A program made the position numbers and the translations under genes. Shown one piece after another: positions 10,201-19,146 of a stretch of 33,026 nt of DNA (the first letter of the stretch is position 1; every line of letters starts with the position of its first letter). The DNA is from Elysia marginata (lineage: Eukaryota > Mollusca > Gastropoda > Plakobranchidae). The stretch lies in assembly GCA_019649035.1 (NCBI GenBank), contig BMAT01001375.1:1857-34882 (forward strand), written 5' to 3'. Below the pieces are notes generated by a model. The model saw nothing but the letters and a program-made list of their open reading frames with translations. It searched no databases and had not been told where the DNA came from.

Positions 10201-12637
10201 TATGCAAAATTATATGACATCTAGCGCTTCGCCAGCGAATCAGCGGGCTAGCCCGGAATGTGAGGATGGCATCGAGGCAAACACGCCTGTTTATCGTCGC
10301 TCTGCAGCCTATGAAACTTCGCTTTGTACTCTGTAGTACTACGAAGACACCAAACTAGGTCAGAGCCAGCCAACTGTTCTGGTAACATACACGTGTGGGC
10401 CTCTGTTTTGCAGGCTTGTATACCCTAGACAAGCTATAGCAGTGTAAAGTGGGCGGTTTTGCTGTGTGGGCGAGGTCATAACGTAAAATTCAATTCAATA
10501 CCAAATAAGCATAGGTGGCGAGGAAACTGCAGTTGCATTCATGCATTAGTTTAGGCTAGATTTCTCCCAATTTTAGAGCAAAATTGACCCCCCTAAAATG
10601 AGGTGTTGCGCAAAAATCTCATTTTCGGAAAGAAAACAGTTGAATAAGGCTTTTTAGGTGTCAATTTTTGTTTTTCAAAAGGATGATCTAGAAGAATCGG
10701 TTAAAAAGTCAGAAGCGATATTTTGAGCCAAAATCAAGTATGTCAGGTGCCGCCCTTGCCCTTAAGCGCTAGGTCAAATTTTTAGTCAAAATTGTTTTTG
10801 CATAATTTGAAAGTTTATAATGTTTTTCATCATATACTCTTTTGAGAAAATCAAAACTAAAATTTCAATGAGTTTTAGGGGTTGTTAAAACACTGTAATG
10901 CCATGTCGGCTTCTATAAACTGAAAATTTTAAATCCAATTTTCTCCCTTTTTTTTTGAAAATTAGGCCTCTTGGATTCCTGTCTTTATAACGCATTAATT
11001 CAGAACCTGTAAAAGATATTAAAATATTTTTTCCACCAGGGATGCAAGTTTTCCGATTTTAATCGGAATTCCGATTTTTTCATCTCCCCTGATTTTTCCG
11101 ATTTTCGTATTCCTTCTTCAACCAGACAATCAGCGACAAAAAAGTCGGAAAAATTATAAACTTATTAAAGTAAGAACTTAAACCGAGAAAAGTCGACCGG
11201 AAAATCGGAAACCAATTACAAACCTTTTTCCGATTCTATGGCAATACGGATTATTTCTTTTTGTTTATCCGATAGTCGATTTCCGTTTATATTTTATATG
11301 TAACTTCATTGCCCGATTTCTTTTTCAAGGTGAGTTCGAAACTGTCCACACAATGGCCAATGGGCGCAAAAGCAAAAGTGAAAGTATGCTACCGATGATT
11401 TTTCTTGTTTATCTTTTGTATACTCCGTGTAGTTCTAGGCCCAGTCGTAAATAAAGTGATCTTACGATAATACGAACACATGGTTCCATGACTGTTCAAA
11501 ATATCGAGAGTCCTTTATAATTCTTTCTTACATTACATCTAGATCTAGCCCTGAGCAATCTTGTGCACTTCCGTCTTTTTTAGCCAAGAGCGATCTTGTT
11601 CAGTGATATTTCATATTGTGATTGCTGCACCTCGTTGACCTTTCTAGATCTGTTTAATTTTCAAGCAAGTGCCAGGCTAGATGCTTAAACTCTTAGATCT
11701 AGTAGTCTTACTCTTCAAATCTAGATTAAATCTATTCTATCTCACTATAGATCTAGATTAGACATGGAGAAACAGTGTAGCTAGTCATTAACTGACTTAG
11801 CCTTACTGGCTTACACTAGAAAATCTAGAACTAGACTCTAGTAACATTTGCTAACAATCTAGATTATGATCATGGTGGCCATTCTAAGTCTAGATCTAGC
11901 CCAAATTAAGTTCTTGGATTGGAAATGTACAACATCACATTGTGTTTCTACTTCAAAGAACAAATGAAAGAGCAAAGGAGACTTTTATTCTAGTTATAGC
12001 AGGAAAAATTTCGGACAAGGATGGTGTTGCATGATGTTTGCTGTGTAAAAGGAGAGTTTCTTACCAAACTGGTGGCAAAATCGTTTTTGTTAGATACTGA
12101 AAGGCTGGCTTTAGTAATCAGAATAGCGCGCGCTTGGAAACTTCCGTAAAAAACATTTCCTTCTTTTTTCTCATGAGCTGCTTGCATCCCTGATACCAAA
12201 ATTATGCATATAGACTCATTTTGTGGGACCTCTACACAAATTTAGTTTTTAATGAAAGATAGAAATTCATTTTTTTTCTAAAAACTATCATAAAATCTTG
12301 AAAACGGCCAGGATCTTCAAAATTTACAGATAATAAAGATAAAAGGTATCAACAGGAAAAGAAATATGGGTGTTTCATGTTTGGCAGCTTAATAATTTTT
12401 ACTCTGATTAGTAGTTTGCTGTGAGTTTCAGTTGCTTTTCTTTTTTTTTTTTTTTTGATTAAGTTTCCCTGCCTTAAGCAGAACCATGAAATTTTGGGAA
12501 TCTTACAGCAAATTACAAACTTTGAAGAGAAGTTTGTGTTGGTTGGAATATATTCTTGCTGTTGATTAGACTTCCCTCTTTATTGGGATCCCCATACAGA
12601 TAGCCTAACAAGCTCTGGGCGCAGCTCACCTGTATGA
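1048..12637 (+). CDS. WDR26: WDR26 orthologue, 3' part of gene (9 exons, C-terminal 374 aa)
   Basis: Spliced coding sequence join(1048..1204, 1562..1700, 2700..2840, 3437..3556, 4086..4228, 4683..4761, 8176..8305, 8973..9152, 12600..12637). The exons total 1127 nt, start with 2 nt of a split codon and end at TGA 12635-12637; all phases join. The protein begins [18 protein letters not shown], like the linker after the CTLH/CRA region of animal WDR26, and continues through WD40 repeats with blades such as [54 protein letters not shown] and [14 protein letters not shown]. Known role: WDR26 (yeast Gid7 counterpart) is a scaffold/substrate-recruiting subunit of the GID/CTLH E3 ubiquitin ligase in cytoplasm and nucleus. 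The N-terminal exons with LisH/CTLH lie left of the window. The C-terminal tail after the propeller (KDKLRRRK then [12 protein letters not shown]) differs from the acidic vertebrate tail. Identification is from recalled human sequence, not a search. Confidence 0.95.
1562..1700 (+). CDS. WDR26: WDR26 exon: first WD40 blade
   Basis: Acceptor CACTTGCAG, donor GTAAGT. The first base completes the Lys codon of the previous exon, followed by 46 codons from [19 protein letters not shown] to KLIIWQVNI. The [11 protein letters not shown] pattern and closing IIW are a standard WD40 blade and align with human WDR26 at GTKLATGSKDTTVIIWQV. Confidence 0.95.
2700..2840 (+). CDS. WDR26: WDR26 exon: second WD40 blade
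   Basis: Acceptor TAATTTAG, donor GTGAGT, 141 nt, phase 0 at both ends (47 codons). It encodes [20 protein letters not shown] through [16 protein letters not shown], corresponding to the vertebrate blade containing ACGPDDCSELWLWNV. An open frame starting inside it at 2712 is only this exon read on into the intron. Confidence 0.95.
3437..3556 (+). CDS. WDR26: WDR26 exon: third WD40 blade
   Basis: Acceptor ATGCACAG, donor GTGAGT, 120 nt, phase 0 (40 codons). It encodes [20 protein letters not shown] then a [17 protein letters not shown] segment, close to the vertebrate TGEL...DGKRFVTGGQRGQFYQC. The open frame on the opposite strand here is a shadow. Confidence 0.95.
4086..4228 (+). CDS. WDR26: WDR26 exon: fourth WD40 blade
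   Basis: Acceptor TTTCCTCAG, donor GTGAGT, 143 nt = 47 codons plus 2 nt. It encodes [20 protein letters not shown] and [19 protein letters not shown], matching the vertebrate DLDGNLLDSWEGVRVQ...ASDTHQRIRGYNFEDL region. Confidence 0.95.
4683..4761 (+). CDS. WDR26: WDR26 exon: fifth WD40 blade, first half
   Basis: Acceptor ATATGCAG, donor GTAAGA, 79 nt. The first base completes a Val codon, then 26 codons [20 protein letters not shown] and INVASQ. QEDHPIM is a signature shared with human WDR26. Confidence 0.94.
4891..4918. repeat. 10-bp tandem repeat, about 2.8 copies
   Basis: CATTTTTCCA occurs twice in succession followed by CATTTTTATG. It is a short local duplication within the largest early WDR26 intron, with no sign of function. 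Confidence 0.7.
6463..6700 (+). repeat. tRNA-derived SINE, degenerate (family 1)
   Basis: The head has an RNA polymerase III A box-like TAGCTCAGTCGTTAGC at 6471-6486 and a B box-like GGTTTGATTCT at 6515-6525, 28 nt apart, as in a tRNA. It is followed by about 170 bp of non-tRNA body. The head resembles a degenerate tRNA, but the region does not fold into an intact cloverleaf, so I call it a SINE rather than a tRNA gene. The right boundary is approximate. Confidence 0.6.
7567..7840 (+). repeat. tRNA-derived SINE (family 2), + copy
   Basis: The tRNA-like head at about 7567-7635 has a GGTCCAAGCC B box. The body contains CACACATTTCTTACGCATTA and GAGACTATAGGCAGT. The 3' tail reads CACGTAAAGCACTTGGAG and GGCACTATATAAC, followed by an A run and GCGCTCTTTA. 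It is the same family as the inverted copy at about 18748-19146: head, body and tail align in order. Confidence 0.75.
8176..8305 (+). CDS. WDR26: WDR26 exon: fifth to sixth WD40 blade
   Basis: Acceptor GGTTCACAG, donor GTTTGC (weaker than the other donors), 130 nt = 43 codons plus 1 nt. It encodes [20 protein letters not shown] through [17 protein letters not shown], aligning with vertebrate VHLWDLQDRVLVRKYQG...SCFGGHNEDFIASGSE. It follows the 3.4-kb SINE-containing intron. Confidence 0.95.
8973..9152 (+). CDS. WDR26: WDR26 exon: sixth/seventh WD40 blades
   Basis: Acceptor CTCTGAACAG, donor GTCAGG, 180 nt. It completes an Asp codon and encodes [40 protein letters not shown] and [17 protein letters not shown], closing the propeller. 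The acceptor has a run of 8 T then 10 G at 8939-8956 in place of a normal pyrimidine tract. If the next intron were retained the frame would end after GQVQA. Confidence 0.93.
9398..10761. mobile_element. TTAA-flanked piggyBac-like non-autonomous element (1.36 kb)
   Basis: TTAA at 9394-9397 precedes GGGGAGGGACGGCACCTGA. The right end TCAGGTGCCGCCCTTGCCC (10743-10761) is followed by TTAA at 10762-10765. Including the TTAA, the two 23-bp ends match at 20 positions when one is reverse-complemented. A TTAA target duplication with G/C-run ends is characteristic of piggyBac elements. No transposase domain was found in any frame; the 73-residue frame at 9864-10085 is Lys/Ile-rich and unrecognised. 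The superfamily call is inferred from ends and target site only. Confidence 0.7.
11037..12192. mobile_element. hAT-like non-autonomous element (1.16 kb), tentative
   Basis: CAGGGATGCAAG at 11037-11048 is repeated perfectly inverted (CTTGCATCCCTG) at 12181-12192; CAGGG-type ends are typical of hAT elements. The left 300 bp carries an array of CCGATTTT/AAAATCGG motifs resembling subterminal transposase-binding repeats. No clean 8-bp target duplication is visible (TTTTCCAC left, ATACCAAA right), and no transposase frame was recognised, so this is old or internally deleted. The 69-residue - strand frame starting just inside the right end is unrecognised. Confidence 0.45.
11541..11900. repeat. TCTAGATCTAG-rich segment
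   Basis: At least eight TCTAGA or AGATCTAG-type words lie within about 360 bp inside the hAT-like element (near 11542, 11645, 11693, 11719, 11752, 11821, 11858 and 11888). They are dispersed rather than tandem, and no unit longer than about 12 bp repeats. The same motif recurs at 31779-31830 and 32464-32560. Confidence 0.6.
12600..12637 (+). CDS. WDR26: WDR26 last coding exon (C-terminal tail and stop)
   Basis: Acceptor CCCCATACAG, 38 nt. Two bases complete an Asp codon, then [11 protein letters not shown] and TGA at 12635-12637. The tail is Ser-rich and not conserved with vertebrates, so this exon rests on splice-site quality, phase and position rather than on homology. It lies 3.4 kb beyond the previous exon across a transposon-filled intron. 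Confidence 0.78.
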
Positions 12638-14549
12638 CGTTACCAGTAGATTTTCATCATCGTTCTCACCCAGCACAAGTCATCGATATCATTGAACCTA
12701 TCATCCAGCATCACAGTCAGTTCAACATCAGCATTGTCATCTCTCAAGCCAAATGTACCTCCGAGTTTTTATTTTTATTCATATTTTGTTTTGTTCGTTG
12801 GCATTGCAGTCAGTTGCATGGAAGGAAGATTAACTTTCAAAATTAGCAATGGAAACATTTCTGTGTGCCTTTTGTATTTTTGGGTGTGATAATGGATAAT
12901 ACTTAGGCTACACGCTTTCAAAGCTCAAAACCATGTGTGTCTGGGCATGGGGCATTTTTTAGGCACTTAGATTTTAAGGAATTTTTTTTTTTTACATTTT
13001 TGTCTTAAAAAATTTTTTTTTTAAATTCAGGCCTTCACACCTTCAGACTTAAAAAAAGAATATGCAGCCCTTTACAGAAGGGATCAACTTCATATTATAG
13101 AATTAAGGCATAATTTTAGAATCCTAGTCATGGCTTATTTTTTGCAATCAGCCACCAAATGATTGCATTTTTTTATTCACCCTAAACAATTTTTATTGTA
13201 AAATAATTGAGTTCCTGCTTAGAAAGCATAGTGTTTTTGAAGAGGTGGTTTCTTACATGTCATTTTTAATTTGTGTAGATATATATTTGCAAACAACACA
13301 AAAATAGTATTTGATAATAACATGGATTCTAATGTATATTCAGATCAAAAGTTTCATGTATCATAAAGTTCTGCAATTTCTTGTAAAATATTTATAAACA
13401 CGTTGATCTGTTTGAAATTTAAAATTTTAGATGTATAATAATAACGATTAAAGGAATGTCCAATCAAATCTGATTGGTACATCAGGTTTTCCATGTCTGC
13501 TGAAAAAGCATTGTAATTTTTTTGTAAAATATAAAAAAAATTTAATTAATTAATTTCGTGCTTAAAAGGACTATTTTATAGAATTGTTAAAACATGGTGT
13601 TACTAATTTTTAAGACTTCCTCAAATAAGATATGTGCGTCCCTTTTTATTACTGCATTTTAGGTGCCTTGATTTAAAATGTAAAAAGCAAATACTTTCCC
13701 TTTCCATCTGAAATATTTTAAGTTGTTTGGTGGGTACTTTGAAAAGAGTTGCTGTTGAGCATGAAAAATTATTGAATTTGGTATGTTTCAAGAGAGGAAC
13801 AGAACCCCCCGCCTCCTTTTTTTACATTAACATTGAGCAGTCTGGGTTATGTCAAAATGAAATTAATCCATTTCAGAATTAAACCCTTTAAATGTTGAAG
13901 TTGGCACTAGTTGATTAATTTTGGCTCTGTGGAATACATGACCTTTTTGTGAAGTATCTGAAGTTGTTTTGAGGTTGGTGGTGGCTTTAAAAACATTAAT
14001 GTATCAGTGTATAGTCTATTATGGGGATATGTATAATATGTGTTATTTTATTCATTTATTTTGAAAACTTATCCTACAGATGCAAATAGAAGTAACCTTT
14101 GCCTTCAATAGCCTTCTACTTCCTTGCTTTTATTGTTTTTTATGGCAAATGTTTTAAATTTTGACTTTGTACATTTTTAGTTGGTTTAGACTAGTCACAA
14201 GAGATCATTAAAAAATCTGAAAATTATCTGTTTAGATATATTGAACTATTTTTGAGTCTGTCATGGACCTGTGAACTGGCAAAAAGAAAAAAAACGTTCT
14301 TTGTTCATGGCATGTGGAAAAATACAAGTTCTATTATGGTTGAAGTTTTACGTTTATTACCATTTAAGCATGACCTGCAGTGAATAGTTCATTCTTTGGT
14401 GAAATTCCTCCTTCTAAACCTTCTCTTTTTTTTTAATAAATTTTTATCCACTGCCATGCCATGCAACATTACAAAAGTGAACATCTAACAAATTGTGCAG
14501 CCAGATAAACTGTCAAATAGCTTTAACCAATCAGAGCTGAAACAAGATT

Positions 14550-14926
14550 ACACCAGTGCATATGTCTCATAACTAAACGGGAGTTAAAGCATGTTTACAC
14601 TAGTGCATTGGGTCAAGCCTCTACCTTTTTGGCCTAAGTCATTTTTGCCAGTTTTGAGAAAATAACTTAAAATCATTATTGCCTCACTTTTTTTTTACTT
14701 TGGCCAAAATGTTATTTTGCAGTTTGTACCAAAAGCTGTTTGCCGATTTTGTTCATTTCTTTAAAGCATGATAGCAAGCATTACCCCAATTCAAACGGTG
14801 CATCAGTTGCATTTTGGCATAAGTCTGACTTAGGGCCGAAAAGGTAGAGGCTTGACAATATGTCTCATAGCTAAACGGGGGAGTTAAAGCATGTTTACAC
14901 CAGTGCATATGTCTCATAACTAAAAG
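14550..14926. repeat. 47-49 bp tandem repeat interrupted by a MITE
   Basis: Unit 1 (14550-14596) runs from ACACCAGTGCATATGTCTC to GTTAAAGCATGTTT. Unit 2 starts at 14597, is interrupted after GTGCAT at 14608 and resumes at about 14857 as ATATGTCTCATAGC up to 14896. A partial unit 3 starts at 14897. Removing the insert restores a unit of 49 bp that matches unit 1 closely. Confidence 0.8.
14609..14858. mobile_element. MITE of about 250 bp with 30-bp inverted ends
   Basis: The left end GTCAAGCCTCTACCTTTTTG, continuing to TAAGTCA (14612-14641), pairs with 14826-14856, whose reverse complement is GTCAAGCCTCTACCTTTTCG... TAAGTCA; only one substitution and one inserted base separate them. The interior is AT-rich and non-coding. 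Comparison with the uninterrupted repeat unit suggests a minimal 2-bp AT target duplication, so a Tc1/mariner-like origin is possible but not shown. Confidence 0.75.
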
Positions 14927-15222
14927 TAATGAGCAGCAGCACCCTCTACCTTATCTGTGAATACACCATATCCTCTGCCATAATCTTCATGCTCACAGCA
15001 ACAACAAAAAAATGTTTGCTAAACCTGTTAGTGTGATGGACATTTCGCTTGTCCAAGTTTTGAGCAAATCTGGAAGATGTGATAGGCTAACCACAAACAA
15101 AGCTTTGATGATATTTGGCTGCAAGCAAAGCTTAAATGTGAATTATATTGTTTTTTTTACTGAGGATGTAAGTTGTAACTGATTTGATGTGTTTGCATGT
15201 ATTTTGATGAAATCGTTTGAAG

Positions 15223-15228
15223 AATAAA
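15223..15228 (+). terminator. Candidate polyadenylation signal for WDR26
   Basis: AATAAA is followed within 3 nt by a G/T-rich stretch (GTGTTGCTGTGGG), the usual arrangement of signal and downstream element. It is the best of several AATAAA hexamers after the stop (others near 14435, 15586 and 17292). No transcript evidence is available here. Confidence 0.4.
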
Positions 15229-15250
15229 AGTGTTGCTGTGGGAAGTGAAA

Positions 15251-17461
15251 ACTCATTTTCTTTTCCTTTCATTTTAACTTAACATTTTGTCCCATGTTTT
15301 TGTATTCATAGCGTCTTGTATACCATATAAATTAATTTTAGATTTGTAGCTGGTGTATAATTATTGTCATTGTATGTTAATTTTTTATGCATAGCTTTAA
15401 AAAGACACTATAATGATTCTAGTAGACTTGAGTAAAAAATTTAATAGTACCTCTTTCATGTTCACAAATGTTTTCTTTTTTTTCTCATTCTTTTAAATCT
15501 TAGTGGGCATTTTAATTAATAAATGATCTTCTCTAAAGCCTGACTGCTGGTAATGTAGGGTTAGCAAAGTGGCTTTGGTACACTCAAATAAAACCACCTT
15601 GAATCACCAGAAATTAAAGATTTATTAGGAATAGTGGTTTCTTTCTGTTTAAATCAATTAATTAATAAGTAGATTGTGATGATTTCTTTTAGTTTATTTG
15701 GCAGAGATGGAACCATTTAAAATTATGTCATCGTAGTTCATAATTAACAAAGGGTTGGAAACTTTTTTGTAAGGTATAAACATGTGGAGATGCATTTAAA
15801 AATAATCATTATCTTCTCATTTCCAAATACCTATGAAGTCGAATTTGCTTAAGATGTGCAACCCATGCTGTATAATTAAGGTGCAAAGTTGATATTTATC
15901 TTCAAGTTCAAAATTAATATATTGCATTTGTCATGAAATCTTGATGCAAACTTTTTAATGTTCTGAAAGCAAAATGTTCACCCGAAATATTAAAAAAGGA
16001 GAAATTTATAATCATTGTCTTTGTTTATAAATATGTATTGGCCTTTATTTTTTATTATTCTGACATACACAAATATGTTGAGAGGTAGGAATCTCTCTTG
16101 ACAGAAATCAGGGGTGGGAGGTGGAAGAGTTGCTTCTTGCTTCTTATAAAATTTAATTAATCAGGTGAAGATTTGGATCTGTTTCCTGATGATCAAAGGT
16201 GATTACATTTAAATTGAAAGAAAACTGATTGTAGGGTCATCATATGGTTGGAACTCAATACAGTGTGTCTACTTCTGTTTTTTAAATTTTGTTTAAGTCA
16301 TTTCACAATGGCCTAGCAGCATTTCTTTTATGATCTCATGTTGTCTCCTTCATATTGTACTTGCTGCAGATTTATTGAAGTTTCTTGCAAAAAAAAAAAA
16401 AAAAAAGCAAAACAAAACATACTACCAAAACATCCCAGATGTTCACTGATTCAAGTCATAACTTTGTTAGAGCATTTTATAGCATCTTGTAGTTTGCCAG
16501 ATTTTTGTCACGGTGATGAATAATCATGCACTGTTTGTCATAGCTAGCTTGATTAAATGAACATTCCACCCCAACTTCATATTTTCTATCTAAAGTTTTA
16601 CATTGGTGTTTGGAGTAGTGACAAGCAGGCTGATTGCGGAAGTCTTAATATAACGATTTCAACTATTTTTACATTTCTTGATGACTTTTTGTACTGTAAT
16701 AATTTACACCCATGCTCTTTCAGGTATACATCAAATACTGTAACTGTAACCCTAGTAATATGAGAAAAAGCAGAAATGATTGTATAAAGGTATGGCCATT
16801 TTTTTTTTGGATTAGAGGGTTGGTTATTACAGAACAGGTGGCGCTACGCCAAGATAAAATACCGAGATCGTGAAATAGGGGTAGGTCTATGCAATTACTA
16901 GATCTAAAGCCTAGTGGGAAAGGCCTGTAATCACTATCAGGGGCCCATTTTTCCATTTCTGTAAAACTAATCCTAATAAAAGTCAACAAGGAAAGGCCAA
17001 AATGAGATGATCTGAAATGCGCAGGCTTATGTAGTGAGTATGTAAATGTAATTATGATTGTCTACTTTCTTTTTGATTTCCTGAACAAGATTTTACTTTG
17101 ATTTTAGAATATTTCTTTTAATGTTTGCATATTATGTTGTGTATTGTAATTTTTGTCCTTATGAAATTTGCATGCTGATTTAATTGATAAATGATATTGT
17201 ATAATTTTTTTTTCCTCTTTGGTTTAGCTGAATGTGTTGTGAGTCTATAAAATATATTAACCCATCTTAAGGAATGCCTTCTTTAATGAACAATAAACCA
17301 AGAAGATTCACAGATTGCACTGGTTTCATTGCTTTCTTTTCAAATGTCAAACTGTACAAATTAATGACACTTAGGAGTAATGAGAACTCCTGTTGTATCA
17401 AGATCTCGGGTTATAACAAAGGCTTGAAGAGGGTCCTAATTTTTATACATAGGGCTATACG
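15251..17461. other. Intergenic, no gene recognised
   Basis: AT-rich sequence with an 18-base A run near 16390-16407 and scattered T runs. The open frames at 16338, 16557, 16720 and 17274 are short, low-complexity or unrecognised and show no coding signature. Confidence 0.6.
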
Positions 17462-17931
17462 CAGACCTGCCATTCATACAGATTAAATCAGTAGTATACT
17501 GATTTTTTGCCAAAATTAAGAAAATACTGATTTTCTATTTTTTTTTTTTTTTTTACCAAATCTGATTTTTTACTGCTTTAACTATCATTCAATGAGCCAA
17601 ACTCTAAAGAGTTCATTTCCCAATTATTGTCATTTTTTTATAAATCTAAAATTCATATTAGTACATGTACCGCAATACTAATTTACAGCAAGCTTACTAT
17701 GTTACTACCCGAAGCATGGCAGTTTTTACCGTCTTTTTTAAACAATTTAAATAACGATGGCCACATTAAAATTGAAAGGCTCATGCTTTTTCTAAAAGTG
17801 TCATAGTTTAGGAGTATCAGTACATGGTCATACAGATTTTTTAACGTTGAATACTGATTTTTTAACGTTGAATACTGATTTTTTTAGCTCTATCATTTTG
17901 ATTTTCCATTTAGAAGGGTGGTAGGCCTGCA
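17462..17931. mobile_element. hAT-like MITE (0.47 kb) with ACTGATTTT arrays, tentative
   Basis: The ends CAGACCTGCC (17462-17471) and GGTAGGCCTG (17921-17930; reverse complement CAGGCCTACC) are imperfect inverted repeats of the CAG type. TACTGATTTT-like words occur on the same strand near both ends (about 17497, 17524, 17560, 17851 and 17872). A 21-bp unit is tandemly duplicated at 17837-17857 and 17858-17878. No target duplication is clear. Confidence 0.4.
17837..17878. repeat. 21-bp perfect tandem duplication
   Basis: TTTTTTAACGTTGAATACTGA is present twice head to tail without mismatches, inside the hAT-like MITE. Each unit carries one ACTGATTTT motif, so the duplication adds a motif copy near the right end. 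Confidence 0.9.
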
Positions 17932-18744
17932 TAAGTAAAGGTATGAGCGAGCAAGAGACAGCCAGCTGGTGGAGATCTACAACTGAAACCTCATAATTCA
18001 AATGGCTTAGGAATAGCCTAAAACTTCGAATTATAAAAAGGGGACTTAACTGATCCCCAATAGTGTCTAAGAGTATAATGCAATTACTTCCCCTGGTTGG
18101 AAACTACATGTAATAAAGGGTACCGTACATGTAGCGTGTGTTTTTTTTCAACAGGTAATTCATACCCGCATTCGTTCTGGTACTCAAAGACGCCATTTAA
18201 AAAAACCTCTAAGGCTGGTATGAATTTGAAAAAGCAAAATTGAAAACTAAAATTGTGTGGTTAATTGTACCAATGACAAATAATCTTTGAATTGTGCGTC
18301 AGATACTATAGACCACAAACAAAGGTCCCCTTCCCCCCTCCCATTTTGATAGCTGTATCATTAGTAATGTAATTTCAGAGCTTACATCATTGAACTACAG
18401 ACCACCTATATGGCTGTAAGCTACATTGTGTGTTTTTTGGTTAACTCTTTACACAATCTAAGAACTTAGCTCTAGATGATGCGTCTTTGTTCTTTCGTTC
18501 CGTTCACACAACCACCTTACTCAGCCCACTATTGCTCAATCTACCAATCTTCTTTGAGTTTGACGGCGCAATCCAAACATTCTCCAGTTTCCACCTCCTC
18601 TACACCCAATATTGACATTTGCCTGGCCCTAAGATTCTTCCCACCCCTTCTTATAACCTGCATGCTACCAGTGTGTGAATGTGAGCCCGACTCTTACTTT
18701 CCGATTTGACCACTGCATTGACTGAGTGATTCGTTTTGTCAGTT
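17932..18744. other. Intergenic, no gene recognised
   Basis: Mixed AT-rich DNA. The 77-residue + frame at 18476-18709 is rich in Ser, Pro and Cys but matches no family I know and has no splice or polyadenylation context that would support a gene. Confidence 0.55.
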
Positions 18745-18747
18745 ATT

Positions 18748-19146
18748 AATTATTAAAGAGCGTTTTTATATAGCGCTTATCCACTAATGTGCTCTAAGCG
18801 CTTTACATGGGTTCCCTGACAGGTCATTCCCAACCAAAGTACCTTCAGAACCCACAGAAGAGCAGCTAGTTAAGCGCATCACTCTAGCATTCTGAAAAGA
18901 TCGTTCATTGCCTATAGTCGGGTACTCGTTTAACGCATGAGTGAGGCGAAGAAATGTGTGTAAATAGCCTTTCTCAAGGACTAAACGTCGACTGCCTATA
19001 GTCAGGTACTCGTTTAACGCATGAGTGAGGCGAAGAAATGTGTGTAAATAGCCTTTCTCAAGGACTAAACGTCGACCTGCCGAAAGCAGGACTCGAACCC
19101 CGGACCTCTCGATCCGAAAGCCGAGCGTCTACCACGACGCAACACA
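18748..19146 (-). repeat. tRNA-derived SINE (family 2), - copy with internal duplication
   Basis: Read on the - strand, the tRNA-like head at about 19146-19080 (GTCGTGGTAGACGCTCGG, then B box GGTTCGAGTCC) is followed by the family body and by the tail AAGCGCTTAGAGCAC...AAGCGCTATATAAAAACG and CTCTTTAATAATTA. The better-preserved B box suggests it is younger than the copy at 7567. A body segment of 84 bp is tandemly duplicated (18909-18992 and 18993-19076). Confidence 0.85.
18909..19076. repeat. 84-bp tandem duplication within SINE
   Basis: Two adjacent 84-bp copies starting TGCCTATAGTC and ending CTAAACGTCGAC differ at one position (G at 18920, A at 19004). The + strand SINE at 7567 has this body segment once, so the duplication is specific to this copy or its subfamily. 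Confidence 0.95.

Larger units (their letters stand above)
9153..12599 (+). other. WDR26 last intron (3.45 kb), mostly transposons
   Basis: The intron begins GTCAGG and ends ATACAG. Two inverted-repeat elements (9398-10761 and 11037-12192) make up about 73 percent of it. The flanks are unremarkable AT-rich sequence with a T run near 12441-12456. Confidence 0.8.
12638..15250 (+). other. WDR26: Probable WDR26 3' UTR
   Basis: AT-rich sequence without a recognisable gene follows the stop codon. The best 3' end candidate is AATAAA at 15223-15228 with GT-rich TGTTGCTGTGGG just downstream; an earlier AATAAA lies near 14435. This would give a 2.6-kb 3' UTR. It includes a tandem repeat interrupted by a MITE at 14550-14930. 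The open frames at 12634 and 12692 overlap the stop and are not conserved. Confidence 0.5.

Noticed and set aside
18476-18709. 77-aa + strand frame in intergenic DNA
   Set aside because: No recognisable domain, biased composition and no surrounding gene structure.
14550-19076. Tandem and spaced repeats considered as a CRISPR array
   Set aside because: The repeats are continuous tandem duplications or transposon ends without regular unique spacers, in an intron-containing animal genome.
19080-19146. Possible - strand tRNA gene
   Set aside because: It has a good B box, but it is the head of a SINE: body, 3' tail and a second copy at 7567 share the whole arrangement.
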